Of a stretch of DNA of 17,315 nucleotides, positions 8,500 to 17,315 are shown piece after piece; the stretch's first letter is position 1; each line of letters starts with the position of its first letter. Source of the stretch: Chromera velia (Eukaryota; Sar; Chromeraceae). Under the pieces are notes generated by a model, which had not been told where the DNA came from, did not search any database, and worked only from the letters and a program-made list of their open reading frames with translations. The translations under genes were made by a program, and so were the position numbers. The stretch covers positions 1 through 17,315 of the forward strand of contig JAHBMJ010002650.1 in assembly GCA_018398765.1 (NCBI GenBank), read 5' to 3'.

Positions 8500-8993
8500 G
8501 AGAGAGAAGCAAGAAGGCTGCATGCTTTTGTTTAAGGCAGTAGCTTTTCCTCTCTCTGTACACCTGATGGCCAAGAGAGGAGGGAGAAAGACAGCCGGAA
8601 TTTGGATCGAAGAGTCTCCCATGCATGCACAAGTAAGCATGCACTGCGCTGACTTGACTCTTCATGATCCCACGAGTGAGTGCCTTAATTTCATGCGGCG
8701 GTTTGCCCATGGTGTCTGTTGCATCTTGTATGCATGTGCTGCCTGGGTAGGACTCGACAGATCCCCTAGCAGATCCCCCCCGGCCACGGACAGGAAAATC
8801 GCGTCCTCGCGATCAATCAAGCAATGTCGAGCAGACGTGAAAACACCATCACAAGCAGTGAAGTGGAAGGGCCAAACCCATACACTTCTCTGTCAAACTT
8901 TAAGACAGCTGAACGTTCACGAATGTGAGCAGGGCAAATAAGCCACGGGACAATGATAAAAAACTGACAGGCAGGCCGATAGTAAAATAGTGA
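7955..8993. other. Intergenic region with long GT/GA tract; no gene seen
   Basis: After the TAA of the solenoid gene this holds a G9 run (about 8167) and the GT/GA tract at 8313-8507, then about 480 bp of unremarkable sequence. The 232-codon frame at 8243-8941 is a translation of the GT/GA tract plus its flank and has no motif support. Confidence 0.6.
8313..8507 (+). repeat. (GT)n with TATG interruptions, followed by (GA)n
   Basis: About 170 bp of GT dinucleotides are broken by regularly spaced TATG steps. At 8482 the tract switches to a GA tract of about 25 bp. It is similar in style to the GT blocks of transposase intron 2. Confidence 0.95.
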
Positions 8994-9075
8994 ATAATAG
9001 TTAGCTATTTTTACTATTTTGATAGTAAAATAGTGCTATTTTATTATTAAAATAGTGAAAATAATTAACTATTAT
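8994..9075. repeat. 82-bp AT-rich near-perfect palindrome
   Basis: Bases 8994-9034 pair with 9035-9075 around centre 9034.5: 35 of 41 positions are Watson-Crick complementary. Of the six mismatches, five are G-T pairs (9004, 9012, 9021, 9025 and 9034 with partners) and one is C-A (9005/9064). As RNA, with wobble, 40 of 41 positions would pair and there is virtually no loop. It may be a foldback (MITE-like) element or an old inverted duplication. A partial extra copy of one arm (GATAGTAAAATAGTG) lies just upstream at about 8979 and is repeated at 9021. Confidence 0.85.
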
Positions 9076-10107
9076 GGATGATCGCAGGGACGATTAGGCT
9101 TCCGGTGATACGCTCTTAATGTTTGTAGGTATATACTTAGTATTGACCGGGTGTTTGTTTTTATTCGATTTTCTTCTCTTTTTATTCATTTCTTATGAAA
9201 ACTAGTTGAGTTAACTGTGTAACTTGAACACTGCAAGCATAAATTTCGATAAATTTGAATTTTGAAGCATTTTAAATCCTTCTGGTTCCCCCTCCCGAGT
9301 GCGTTGGTGACCGATTTATGCTATCGATTGCTTCGATCAAGTCTAGGATCGAGTTGCCCCTTTGCCAGTGCCTAGCTCTTTCCTTTTAAGCAACATAAGC
9401 CAATATAAATTTTTGAATCAGTTTACCATCAACACTCATTAACCATTCATTAACTTCATTTTTCCTCTTATCAATCCTTTTTTCTTTAATATAAATACCC
9501 TCTTTTAGATTGAATTCAATATATAAATATGGTGTGTGCATGCCGATCAAGCGCTTATGTCTCTAATGTTGACTCTCTATACACTGCACTTCTACAGATG
9601 CGTTGTACTTAAATTTTCTCTGCTTTGTTTGAGGCCAGCTAGATAGTGTTGATCGTTCAACCATGGGTTTTGAAAGACATCTAATCAATTTGAGCTAACC
9701 CTTTCAATTGTTCTTCCCTTTCAATCTAGGTTTATCTGTTTCTGCACATTTTGCACTACAAATAAACAAACGTTACACCTCATACCCTACAGTTGGCCAG
9801 AACCTAAGTTGTGTGTAACTGTGCCAGTGTGCTTACCGGCTTTAACTGTCCCAATCTAATTCAATAATGAAGCTTATTTACTAGTTTATTTAAAAAGTGA
9901 TGCTAGAAGTAATGTTATTATTCTTCTACTTTAAAATATGCATTCATTAAATACAAAGATAGACTTATAGAAGAACTTATGTGAAAACACATTAAACTAC
10001 GGATGATCGACCAGGGACTAAAATTGTTGTTTAAGATTTTATTCTACTATTATTGGCCAGAGCTCAAAAAGTCGGCTCACAGACTTTTATTAGCTACTCA
10101 ATTCAAT
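9076..10107. other. AT-rich intergenic region; no gene seen
   Basis: About 1 kb of AT-rich DNA without a credible reading frame. A short motif GGATGATCG followed by AGGGAC occurs at about 9075 and again, same strand, at about 9999. The region lies downstream of both convergent genes (7954 on + and 10108 on -), so it should hold their 3' ends. Confidence 0.5.
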
Positions 10108-13100
10108 TCATTGCTGCTTCTTGGTGACGCGCAAAAGCAGAACAAGGGCGTTTTTTTTACTTGTTGAAGGTATTGGAGCACGGCCACTGGCCTGGAGTGT
10201 TTCCTCTCCCCCAAAGTCTTCATCTGTTGTTTTCTTTTCGCTTTCACGGCTGCCAGACGGAACAGAGCCCCCCGATTCCCAGGCCGAAACATGAACCTTC
10301 AAGAGCGCCGACAGAGGCCAGGTCGGTGCGTCTGGGCCAGACTCTCTGTGAGGAATCACAAGACGAAAAAATGCATGTGCCGGGGGCCCCCCAGGGGTCA
10401 CACACAGAGACGGCGTATCTAGAACAAGAGGCAGAAAGCTGCCGCCTGGTTCTTCGAGAAGAGACAGGTGGAGAGCAACTCGGCCGGTCAACATCTCCCC
10501 GTTGACCGCGTTGCCGTCCACAAGAGCGAGTCTGAGAGGGAGACTAAGTCTCGCGTCTCTCTCTGCATCGTTGTGCTTCAGCAGTATTTCCTGTCTGGAC
10601 TCGCACTGCCAGGCTCCAAGTAAATTCATGGGAACTTGCAAGCTGACTCGCTGGACATACAGAGAGGCCAGAACGCAGCCTGGACCTTGGGGAAGTCTGT
10701 GCAAGGCAACCGACGGCGTCTCTTCTGACCCCCTAAACGTGAAGGAAGGGGAGGCGTGAGGCATAGGAGTAGTAGACAGAGGAGACGCTTCTCCACTGCT
10801 ACCATGTGCTCTTGTACCCTCATCCGGATGACTCACTTCAGTTGACCCCCCGGCCGGGCTAATGACAAAACGGCTGCTTGGGGATGTTGTCGAGGAAGTT
10901 GGATGGACTTGCTGTTTGAACCTGAACAGGTGCAAAAGAGAAGAAAAGAAAAGAGAAGAGAGGAAAGGAGAAGATCCGAGCGGGGGCGATGAAAACAGAT
11001 TAAAGCACGAGGATCCCCCATGCATGCAAGGCAAAATGGAAAGAAAGATAAAGAAAGGCATTCGAAAATGGGATCCCACCCGCTCCCTTCCTCCCATCCC
11101 CCCATATGTACCCTCACCTAATCGCCTAGCTATCTGTTCGGCAACTCAACCCCGGGCCCATGCATGCAGTTGTGATCCCTTCAATTCCATCAATTCCATT
11201 CCCTCCCTCCTTCCCTTCATCGACTGACCTCACTTCTACTTCCCTCACAGCCCCTGCAGCCAGGTTCACTTCTTCCACACAGGACCCCCATTCTCCCTGC
11301 CCACCCACTAGAGACACCTCCCACCGCCCCTGCTCATGCCCCCCCTCAGACTGATCCGGACAAACCCCAACCTTTACAGACTGCTGCAAAATCCCTCTGT
11401 TGCGGACAGAGAGTCTTCTGGTGATCACCTGCTCCACTTCCCCTTGACTGTTTTTTGCAGAGCCTACAGCATCGCTTCCCCCTGCCTCCTTGTGAAAGTT
11501 GCACACCACCACTCCGACGCACACAGCAGGGGGCACACCAGAGCCTCCCCCCTGTAGCAGACCTCCTCCGAGGGCCTCAACAGAAATGCACTCCAAGGCA
11601 TTGCCAGACATGACATTGTGGGGGGACTCAAGCTGCACAGATCACGATTAAAGAGAAAAGCCAATTTGGACTCATGCTCCTCTACTTGATATACAAAAAC
11701 ACAAACAGAGGTACGAACAGAGATATTGACGCAGACACATGCACGTATGGGCATTTGTTTACTGATGAAAATGCGCACAAATACGAACTCCGCCCCGTGA
11801 CACTTAAAAAGGTCTTTAAAACTTCGAGAAAGTCGAAAAGCGTCCCGCCCTGCAGGCCTGACCTCTCGTTGCACTTCTCCCTGCGGCTCTCCGTAGTCTC
11901 TCCACGGCAGCTCTCCGGTAATTTCTCGTTTCTCCGCCTCTGACTCTCCTCTGCCCCTGTCACACCAATACTGGCTGTGTATTCCCTTCTCGTTATGTTT
12001 TCCTTCAGAAGAGATCTCCATGAGAGCTTCAGTTGACCCGCATAGAGGAGGGGAGTGCTTGGACGGAAATGATCTCTCTGCGTCTTCCTGCACAGGGGCG
12101 GGCTGAGGGATAATGGAGGAAGTAGGGTGTGCGATGGCATTGTGCTGTGATGCTGCGTGAGGAGTGCGTGTTGGTGTCGTCTTCTGCCTGAAGTCCTGAG
12201 AGGGAGGGGGGGGAAGGGGGGTAGTAGAGGCTTCAACGAGACGCCTTCTGAAGACCCACTGACAAGATTCGGGGCCTTCGAGCGGCACCTCCTGTCGGTC
12301 TGCGTTGATTGCTTGGGGGGAAATTGGTTCGGCGTCGGGGGTGATGGTCTGGGGGGAGAAGCCGTGAGGGGTGACAGTTGGGAAGATGAGTGGAGGAACA
12401 GCTCTTGAGCTTGCCGACTGATCTGTGTTTGCTTCCCTGCTCTCTTCCCCTTCTTCTTTGTCTCGTTGGACCCTGATAGGAAATTCCGCGTTCTCTGCAG
12501 AGAGTGCGATTTCGTTCAGTCCTCCCGGGGCAGTTGCAGAGTGAGGAAGGAAAACGACAGACCTTAGCGCAGATGCCCACTCGGGCAAAGGATGGATGTG
12601 CGGAATTGATATCCATCTGCTCCGCTTTGTGTCTGAGAGTCCTGCTTTGCCGTGCAGCTTCATGCTCTCTCGTGGGAGAGATTGCCGTCTCTTGGGGCAT
12701 CTGATCACTCTGGTTGTTTCAGTCACCGAGAGGGGAAGTGCACCGAAGGAGGCTTGATGACTCAGTCCTCGGGAGAACGGAACAGAGACTGACACAGACA
12801 GAGGAACAGACTGAACACTCCCTACCGATGTCGTGCGTGCAGATGCCGCAACGGCAGCAGCAGCAGCAAGGCTCTCAGGCCCCCCCTGAGAGGGTCTCCG
12901 TGCGACCGGAACAAAAATGGCGGAGTCCGCGGTGCCGTCTCTGATGATGTGGTGCCACCTGATGCTGGCCATGCGGGGGAGATGGCGCTGTCTTGAGGAC
13001 ACACGACGTAGAAGTGTGCGGGGACGGGAGTCCGTCTCTTCTCCTGGAGGGGGACTTTGAGAGTCGGGGGTGCCTGCTGCAGCCCCTGTCAACATCCCAA

Positions 13101-14783
13101 CTTCAGGCAAAGAATCTTCGGGAACTGTCGCTCTCTGTCTTCACGTGAAGGAGAGGTATCACTCTCTCCACACAAACCCCCATTTCCCTTTCCCGATCCC
13201 TCTGCCTTCACCTCTCTGCACACGCCTCCGTCCTCAACGTTCTCTTCTCCCTTTGTTTCTTCTCTCCTCAAATTTCCATCAACCCCCAAACTTGGACGGC
13301 GTCCTCCTGTAACAACATCAAACAAGTTGGAGGCAACTGAATACGACCGCCCTCCCTGGGACACCAGTCCTTGTTGTCCGTCGTCCTCCCTCCAGAGCCT
13401 CTCCTCCATCGCCCTTCGACTCATCTCTTCTCCTTCCCTTTTCTTCTTTTCTTGCTGCTGGGTATCTCCTCTTGACGGGGCCCCGGCTTGAGTGGCTGCA
13501 TCGGGGTGGGCCCCAATCTGTTGAGTGACCTGGGCCCCCTGTCCCAACGGAGCACTTGGTGGCAGGCTGGAAGAAGCGATTGGACACGGGGGGGGGATAG
13601 ATGCCGCTTCTTGTCTGTTATCAGAGAGTCCGTGACAGTCCCGAAAGGTGGGTGTGTGCATCTGTGGGGGAGACGGTTGGGCACCTGGGTCTGCGGAAGA
13701 TATGGTGGGAGACTTCCGTGTCGGTGCATCAGTGGGTCTGATTAAACAGTCAGACGCTGTCAGGCTGTCCTGGAGAAGGGCAGAGTCGCATTGGCCTCTT
13801 GCAAAAGGGTGTGAGGCGAGGTCTTGTTTTTCTGACGGCCCTTTCACTGCCGTGAAGGCATTCGGTGTCAATGCAGACGTCAAGGGACCGCACGAGGCCG
13901 GTTCAAGGTGACACCTGGCGGCAGAGAATTCCCTTTCTCTTGGCAGGACAGAGTGCGGCGGCGGAAGAGACGACGAAGAGGGGGGCTCAAGGGGACGGGG
14001 AAGGGTGGTAGAGTCATTTGGGAAAGGCGAAACGGAGGCAGAATCGCGCATGCTTGAGCTGTGCTGTCCGATGCAAGGACTGTCTCTGCCGCTCCCTTCT
14101 CTGTTGCCGGCATCCGGCGTTCCTGCCTGACGTGTGTGGGAGTTGTCATCCCTTTTCTCAAGATGAAAAGAGGAGGTGGAAATTCTCTCGGAAAGGAACG
14201 TGTCAGTACCTCCCTCATTTTTTTGCCCCAAAGCGCAGAGTGTGGAAGTGTGTGCCGACTGAGGTTGGGTGCCGGGTGTTGGTGGCACGTGCATCTTTGA
14301 AAGAGCTTCGTCACACAGAGCATGGACGGACGAAAAGGTAGCAAAGGGATGCACAGGCTCCGTCCACGGCACCTTTGTGTTCGTCTGGCTCAATCCATGC
14401 GTTTTTGGAGACAGCGTGACTGACGGGAATCTTTCTCGGTTGTCCCGAAGGTGGACGCGGTGAGTGTGACGGGCCTGTGAGTCCTCCAGAGGGATTCTGT
14501 GAGGTGCAAAGCTTTTTTGCGATGACGTTAAAGTGGCGAAGGATTCCAGCGTCCTCTGATCAGAATACTGTGAATGTGAAATATGCTCTGTGGAAGTAGA
14601 CGTCTCGCAGCATGAATGAAGTTGTCGTCTCTTCGCATCGTCAAGCCTTTTCCGCAGGACCCTGAAAGTTGAAAAACGAAGCTCTTCTCTTTGTTTTTCT
14701 GCAGTTGTAGGGCACACACAGCATGCACTGTCTTGCAGCCTCGAGGGTCCCGAGCACGTCAGGAAAGAGTCCTGGAAATGCAT
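10108..14783 (-). CDS. Large protein with disordered N-terminus and Ig-like (ASH/MSP/Cep192-type) C-terminus
   Basis: Proposed exons on the minus strand: 14783-13212, 13134-11863, 11632-11229 and 10921-10108, TGA stop, about 1353 residues. Introns are 13211-13135 (77 bp, least certain), 11862-11633 and 11228-10922; all are GT-AG and phases match. The first in-frame ATG is at 14783. Residues 1 to about 950 are Ser/Pro/Thr/Arg-rich and probably disordered. The C-terminal 400 residues look folded: a strand pattern RRLSVRNRGILQQSVKVGV ... VNLAAGAVREVEVRF resembles Ig-like domains of the ASH/MSP/Cep192 group (N-G turn, then a PG-like turn before an alternating final strand). The intron at 11228 falls exactly inside EVEVR|F, and joining it completes this strand. 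A second similar block follows (VSLQVPMNLLGAWQCESRQ ... LLKVHVSAWE). Such domains occur in centrosome/cilium proteins. Family assignment is an inference; exon structure is better supported. Confidence 0.55.
10922..11228 (-). other. Intron of the Ig-like-domain gene
   Basis: The intron is 307 bp, GTGAG|GTCAGT to CTGTTCAG|GTTC on the minus strand, phase 2 at both ends. It has a clear pyrimidine tract before the acceptor. The junction reads EVEVRF, a plausible terminal beta strand. Confidence 0.6.
11633..11862 (-). other. Intron of the Ig-like-domain gene
   Basis: The intron is 230 bp, GAGAG|GTCAGG to TGTGCAG|CTTGAG on the minus strand, phase 0 at both ends. It joins ...GEVQRE to LESPHNVMSG. 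Confidence 0.5.
13135..13211 (-). other. Probable 77-bp intron or frameshift between two long reading frames
   Basis: Two long minus-strand frames (586 and 548 codons) overlap by only 22 bp in different phases. An intron from AGAG|GTGAAG (13211) to GAAGACAG (13135) joins them in phase 0 and skips both frames' stops. A sequencing or real indel between 13089 and 13140 would also join them. Confidence 0.4.
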
Positions 14784-14982
14784 TTGTGTGTCTTTTGTGT
14801 AAGCAAATTTTGCTGTATTAATATGTAGACCAACAACGTTCCCCGGCAATCAGTGCTTTCGTCATAGCTGTAGCAGATCACTGCAGCAATTCTGTAGAAA
14901 GCATCTTTCGATCAACGATCGAGCTGTCAACCCGTACATGACATTTACGGGCTGACACTCTCACTGCATGGGGAAAAAATGG

Positions 14983-14990
14983 TATATATT
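14983..14990 (-). promoter_or_regulatory. TATA-like box upstream of the minus-strand gene
   Basis: The minus strand reads AATATATACC about 200 bp upstream of the proposed ATG at 14783, in the right orientation for that gene. Several short upstream ATGs lie between it and the start, so this is only a candidate. Confidence 0.3.
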
Positions 14991-15027
14991 AGATTGAGGC
15001 TATAGCTATAGCGGGCAGCTTTTGAAA

Positions 15028-15118
15028 TCTTCGCGCACACATTCGTGCGGCGTGCGCTACACTTGACGCGCGGGAACAAAAACAAAACTTTCCGCGCGTG
15101 CAACTCTCCCGCGCAGCA
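15028..15118. promoter_or_regulatory. CGCG-rich box cluster, candidate promoter element
   Basis: A GC-rich island of about 90 bp in otherwise AT-rich DNA contains GCGCGGGAA (15068-15076), TTTCCGCGC (about 15089) and CTCCCGCGC (15106-15114). The first and last are an inverted pair of the same GCGCGGG word and resemble E2F-type sites (TTTSSCGC family). It lies about 40 bp upstream of the TATA-like box of the minus-strand gene. Confidence 0.3.
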
Positions 15119-16140
15119 GACAAACAACACGTGGTGTGACCTGTCAAGATCCTGTCGGTTTATATACGGGATACACCCAACCAGTTGGGTAAGTGCCTCG
15201 GGGGGCCATTTAGGGGGTCGGCCATAATTTGATTGATGCAAAGCATCAGGGATCGACTTAGGCATGTCTTGCCTGTGCAAAGTGGCGGGAGCCATAGCAA
15301 CGTGTGCAAAATATGCTTTTCGGAACCGTGCATATGCAACTCTATGGCATTGCGAGTTACTTGAGGGGCACGTATCATGAGGAGCGAAGTAATTATAATG
15401 CGATCGCTACTCCGTGCAACTTGCTTGAGGGGCATATTTTGGAATTTGGGCGACAATTTGGGTGACACCGTGATGGACGGACAGAGATAGAACCGAACCC
15501 CCCCGTTAAAAAATAAAAAAATGTGTTATGCAGATCTGTGTAATCTCAGGCCCTGGGCCTTTCGGCTGATCTCAACAAAGCTGAGCTGCTCCCTGAGGCG
15601 ATAGCAAGACTAAAATTTTGTTACATGGTCACCTCTGTCATAATTATCGATGCACGCCGCTTAGATTCGCATACTTAATCAATCATCAATTCATTATAGA
15701 TCATTGTTTCTTTTAAAGTGTTTTTAATATTAAATATTTAAATCATAGAAAATAATTTAAATTTTGATTTTTAAAAGTAAATTGAAGTTGCCAACTTGCT
15801 AATAAACGAGTGCTAAGATAGGATAGGATAGGATAGGATTTATGCTAAAGCTCTGGCCAACTCATTACATGAATATTCGCTAGATTCCTAGCTAAAATCC
15901 CTAAAAAATTATAAAATTTGGTAAAATTCTTGCTAGAATCCTTACCTAAAACCCTATAAAATCTTAGCTACCTGCAAGGTAGGCTAGGCTCCGCACTAAA
16001 TCACTTATCACTTATCACTATACTGCGGCATCGTAGGGGTGACCTCTACAAGACAAAACGGCGACAGTGCTTAAGGGCACTACTAATTTATAATTACTAA
16101 ATCACTTATCACTTATCACTTATACAAAAAAATAAAAGAA
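15119..16140. other. Intergenic region, AT-rich, with short repeats; no gene seen
   Basis: It holds a TGATGC-aaa-GCATCA hairpin (15234-15248), two copies of CTTGAGGGGCA (about 15360 and 15424), a (GATAG)n tract (15817-15839), two copies of a degenerate unit of about 40 bp beginning GCTAGA-TCCT (about 15879 and 15933), and a duplicated TCACTTATCACTTATCACT motif (16001 and 16102). I saw no tRNA-like cloverleaf and no credible coding frame. Confidence 0.55.
15817..15839 (+). repeat. (GATAG)n microsatellite
   Basis: About 4.6 tandem copies of the pentamer. Confidence 0.9.
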
Positions 16141-16205
16141 GAGAAAAAGTTTTTTTTTATGGATGGGGAGAGAACCCGCACCCGAGGCAGCCCGCACAGC
16201 CCCAG

Positions 16206-17315
16206 ATGCCACAGATAGTCAAAAAGATGGTAGAGGCAGCCATCCGCACAACTTCCCCCGATGACCAGCGAGCAGATAGGCAGGCAAGGCCATCCATCAC
16301 CCCAATAGTCTGCCGACTAAATGTCAGCCCAGCCGGAGCCGACCTCACACCTAATGCGGGGTTGACGGATGATGAGGCCCTCCAGAAGGGGATCGAGAAC
16401 TCGCTGTCGGAGACGCCAGGCCCTGCCCCTCCTGCTTGTTCTGACTCACCTTCCTCTCCTTCCCCCACTTCCCCTTCATCTTCCTCTTCCTCGTTCTCTT
16501 CCTCTTCCTCCTCCTCTTCCTCCTCCTATTCCCCTCCCTTCTCTTCTCAGGCACCCTTAGCTCAGATCCAAGAACAGACAGATACACAAGCAGGCACAGA
16601 CAGACAGACAGAAAGCCAAACGTGGACAGTCGTCAAAACAAAAAGGCAGACCAGAGCAGCCGCAGTGCAGGCATAGACGGAGACAGGCAAAAGACGGCAG
16701 GACAAGACAGACGCAGACAGCCACAGACAGCGACAGAGAGATACAGAAAGCCAGAGGCGGATGCAGACAGCTACAGGCAGACACAGACAGACGCAGGCAG
16801 CCACAGATAGACAAAGACAGACGCAGACAGATACAGACAGACACAGAGGGACGCAGATTCAGACAGATGTAGACAGACACAGCCAGCGACAGCAAGACAC
16901 AGAAAGAAACAGCCAGCAACAGGAAGACGGCAGGAGGGGAGTCCGACGGCCAAGCGAACAACTAAACGCCTGTGACACGGCTGGGGGGGAGGGGGGCCCA
17001 AACGCCTGTGACACGGCGGCCGGCCCTTCCTCCCCCCGCAAGCAGGAGGGGGGGGTGCGTGTGCCTCTGGGGGATTGTTGTGCGGCGGGGGAGGGGGGCC
17101 AACCCAAGACCGGACCCTCCCCCGGGCAGACGGGGGAAGGTCCGCTCACACCCATCCAAAGACACACCCACACCCAACCCCAACCGTGGCCCCCCGCATC
17201 CCCCAACCATACACCAGAACATTTTCACATAGGCACTGTCACGCCTTCCTCACAACTCACCAGGACCCCCCCAACCCCACCACCACCCAGGAAATGGAGA
17301 TTTGACAAAGCGAGC
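16206..17315 (+). CDS. Partial unknown protein with UIM-like motif; frame crosses one TAG and runs off the window
   Basis: The first ATG is at 16206, although the frame is open further 5'. The frame runs 156 codons to TAG (16674-16676) and then stays open for another 213 codons to the window end. Residues 55-69, DDEALQKGIENSLSE, closely match a ubiquitin-interacting motif (acidic start, hydrophobic core, conserved Ser; Gly replaces the usual Ala). A Ser tract (about 16460-16545) and TWTVVKTKR follow; W-x-x-V plus basic residues is common in retroelement gag-like proteins, so a mobile element is possible. After the TAG the frame is Gln/Asp/Arg/Thr-rich from CAGACA-type repeats (to about 16910), then Pro/Gly-rich, ending PRKWRFDKAS. 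A short upstream frame (16159-16218) overlaps the ATG. Function unknown; it may be a pseudogene or may continue by splicing. Confidence 0.35.
16570..16912 (+). repeat. Degenerate CAGACA/CAGACGC tandem repeat
   Basis: About 340 bp are dominated by CAGACA, CAGACGCAGG and ACAGATAGAC variants. The repeat is irregular but keeps the frame of the 16206 reading frame open except for the TAG at 16674. Minus-strand frames here are simple Cys/Leu/Ser translations of the same repeat. Confidence 0.8.
16964..17020 (+). repeat. Direct duplication of an 18-bp AAACGCCTGTGACACGGC unit
   Basis: The unit starts at about 16964 and again at about 17000, separated by a G-rich linker. Spacing is a multiple of 3, so the encoded peptide NACDTA is also duplicated if the frame is coding. 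Confidence 0.75.

Noticed and set aside
8195-8941. Long frames on both strands around the GT/GA tract
   Set aside because: They are dinucleotide-repeat translations with no motif outside the repeat.
11126-11228. Extension of the third exon of the minus-strand gene to the stop at 11126
   Set aside because: A consensus donor AG|GTCAGT at 11228 with matching phase to the next exon gives a better protein; the extension is low-complexity GGNGIDGIEG-type sequence.
11682-12236. Alternative minus-strand frame overlapping exon 2 of the large gene
   Set aside because: It has no phase-matched splice link to the following exon and is rich in Arg/Leu/Ser typical of a shadow frame.
12157-14463. Plus-strand frames opposite the large minus-strand gene
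   Set aside because: They are short, inconsistent frames with Cys/Trp/Gly bias; the minus strand is open for more than 900 codons.
15540-15610. Possible tRNA or small RNA (hairpin-rich GGCCCTGGGCC region)
   Set aside because: It has local hairpins but no T-loop, anticodon-arm spacing or other RNA-family signature.
16557-17228. Minus-strand Cys/Leu/Ser frames near the right edge
   Set aside because: They are complements of the CAGACA repeat; the periodic CLCL/SVSV pattern is not protein-like.
1-17315. CRISPR arrays, rRNA genes, bacterial promoters or operons
   Set aside because: No regular repeat-spacer structure or rRNA-like sequence was seen, and the gene structure is eukaryotic.

Overview
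The window is eukaryotic nuclear DNA, most likely from a protist or alga. Genes are broken by GT-AG introns of roughly 70 to 380 bp, introns and spacers are full of microsatellites (GT, GTCT, ACTC, ATCG, GA), proteins carry long Ser/Pro/Asp-rich low-complexity stretches, and fairly GC-rich genes alternate with strongly AT-rich spacers. There are no bacterial operons or Shine-Dalgarno sites. I cannot name the taxon from sequence alone.

Layout. (1) 1-4708: two copies of one hAT-superfamily DNA transposon in the same orientation. Copy A (1-551, cut by the window edge) is a doubly internally deleted derivative. Copy B (about 703-4708) is nearly full length. It carries a three-exon transposase with recognisable D, D and E catalytic positions, interrupted by in-frame TAA (1777) and TAG (3372), and followed by an unusual C-terminal extra domain. 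(2) 5415-7954 (+): a five-exon gene for a solenoid of about 24-residue repeats resembling receptor-L / Ecm33-type cell-surface proteins. Its 5' exons are missing and it has an in-frame TAG exactly at an exon end. (3) 7955-10107: spacer with a long GT/GA tract and an 82-bp near-perfect palindrome. (4) 10108-14783 (-): a four-exon gene for a protein of about 1350 residues, with a disordered N-terminal two thirds and a C-terminus that looks like tandem Ig-like (ASH/MSP/Cep192-type) sandwiches. (5) 14784-16140: promoter region with CGCG boxes, then an AT-rich spacer with short repeats. (6) 16206 to the window end (+): a partial reading frame with a ubiquitin-interacting-motif-like helix, crossed by one in-frame TAG within a CAGACA-type repeat.

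The genes show no evident common pathway. The strongest themes are the Ac/Ds-like pair of transposon copies, their divergence by C:G to T:A transitions only (the same bias appears in the decayed palindrome and may explain the nonsense codons), and the C-terminal add-on domain of the transposase. Exon models are from reading frame, splice consensus and repeat continuity; none has been checked against transcripts.
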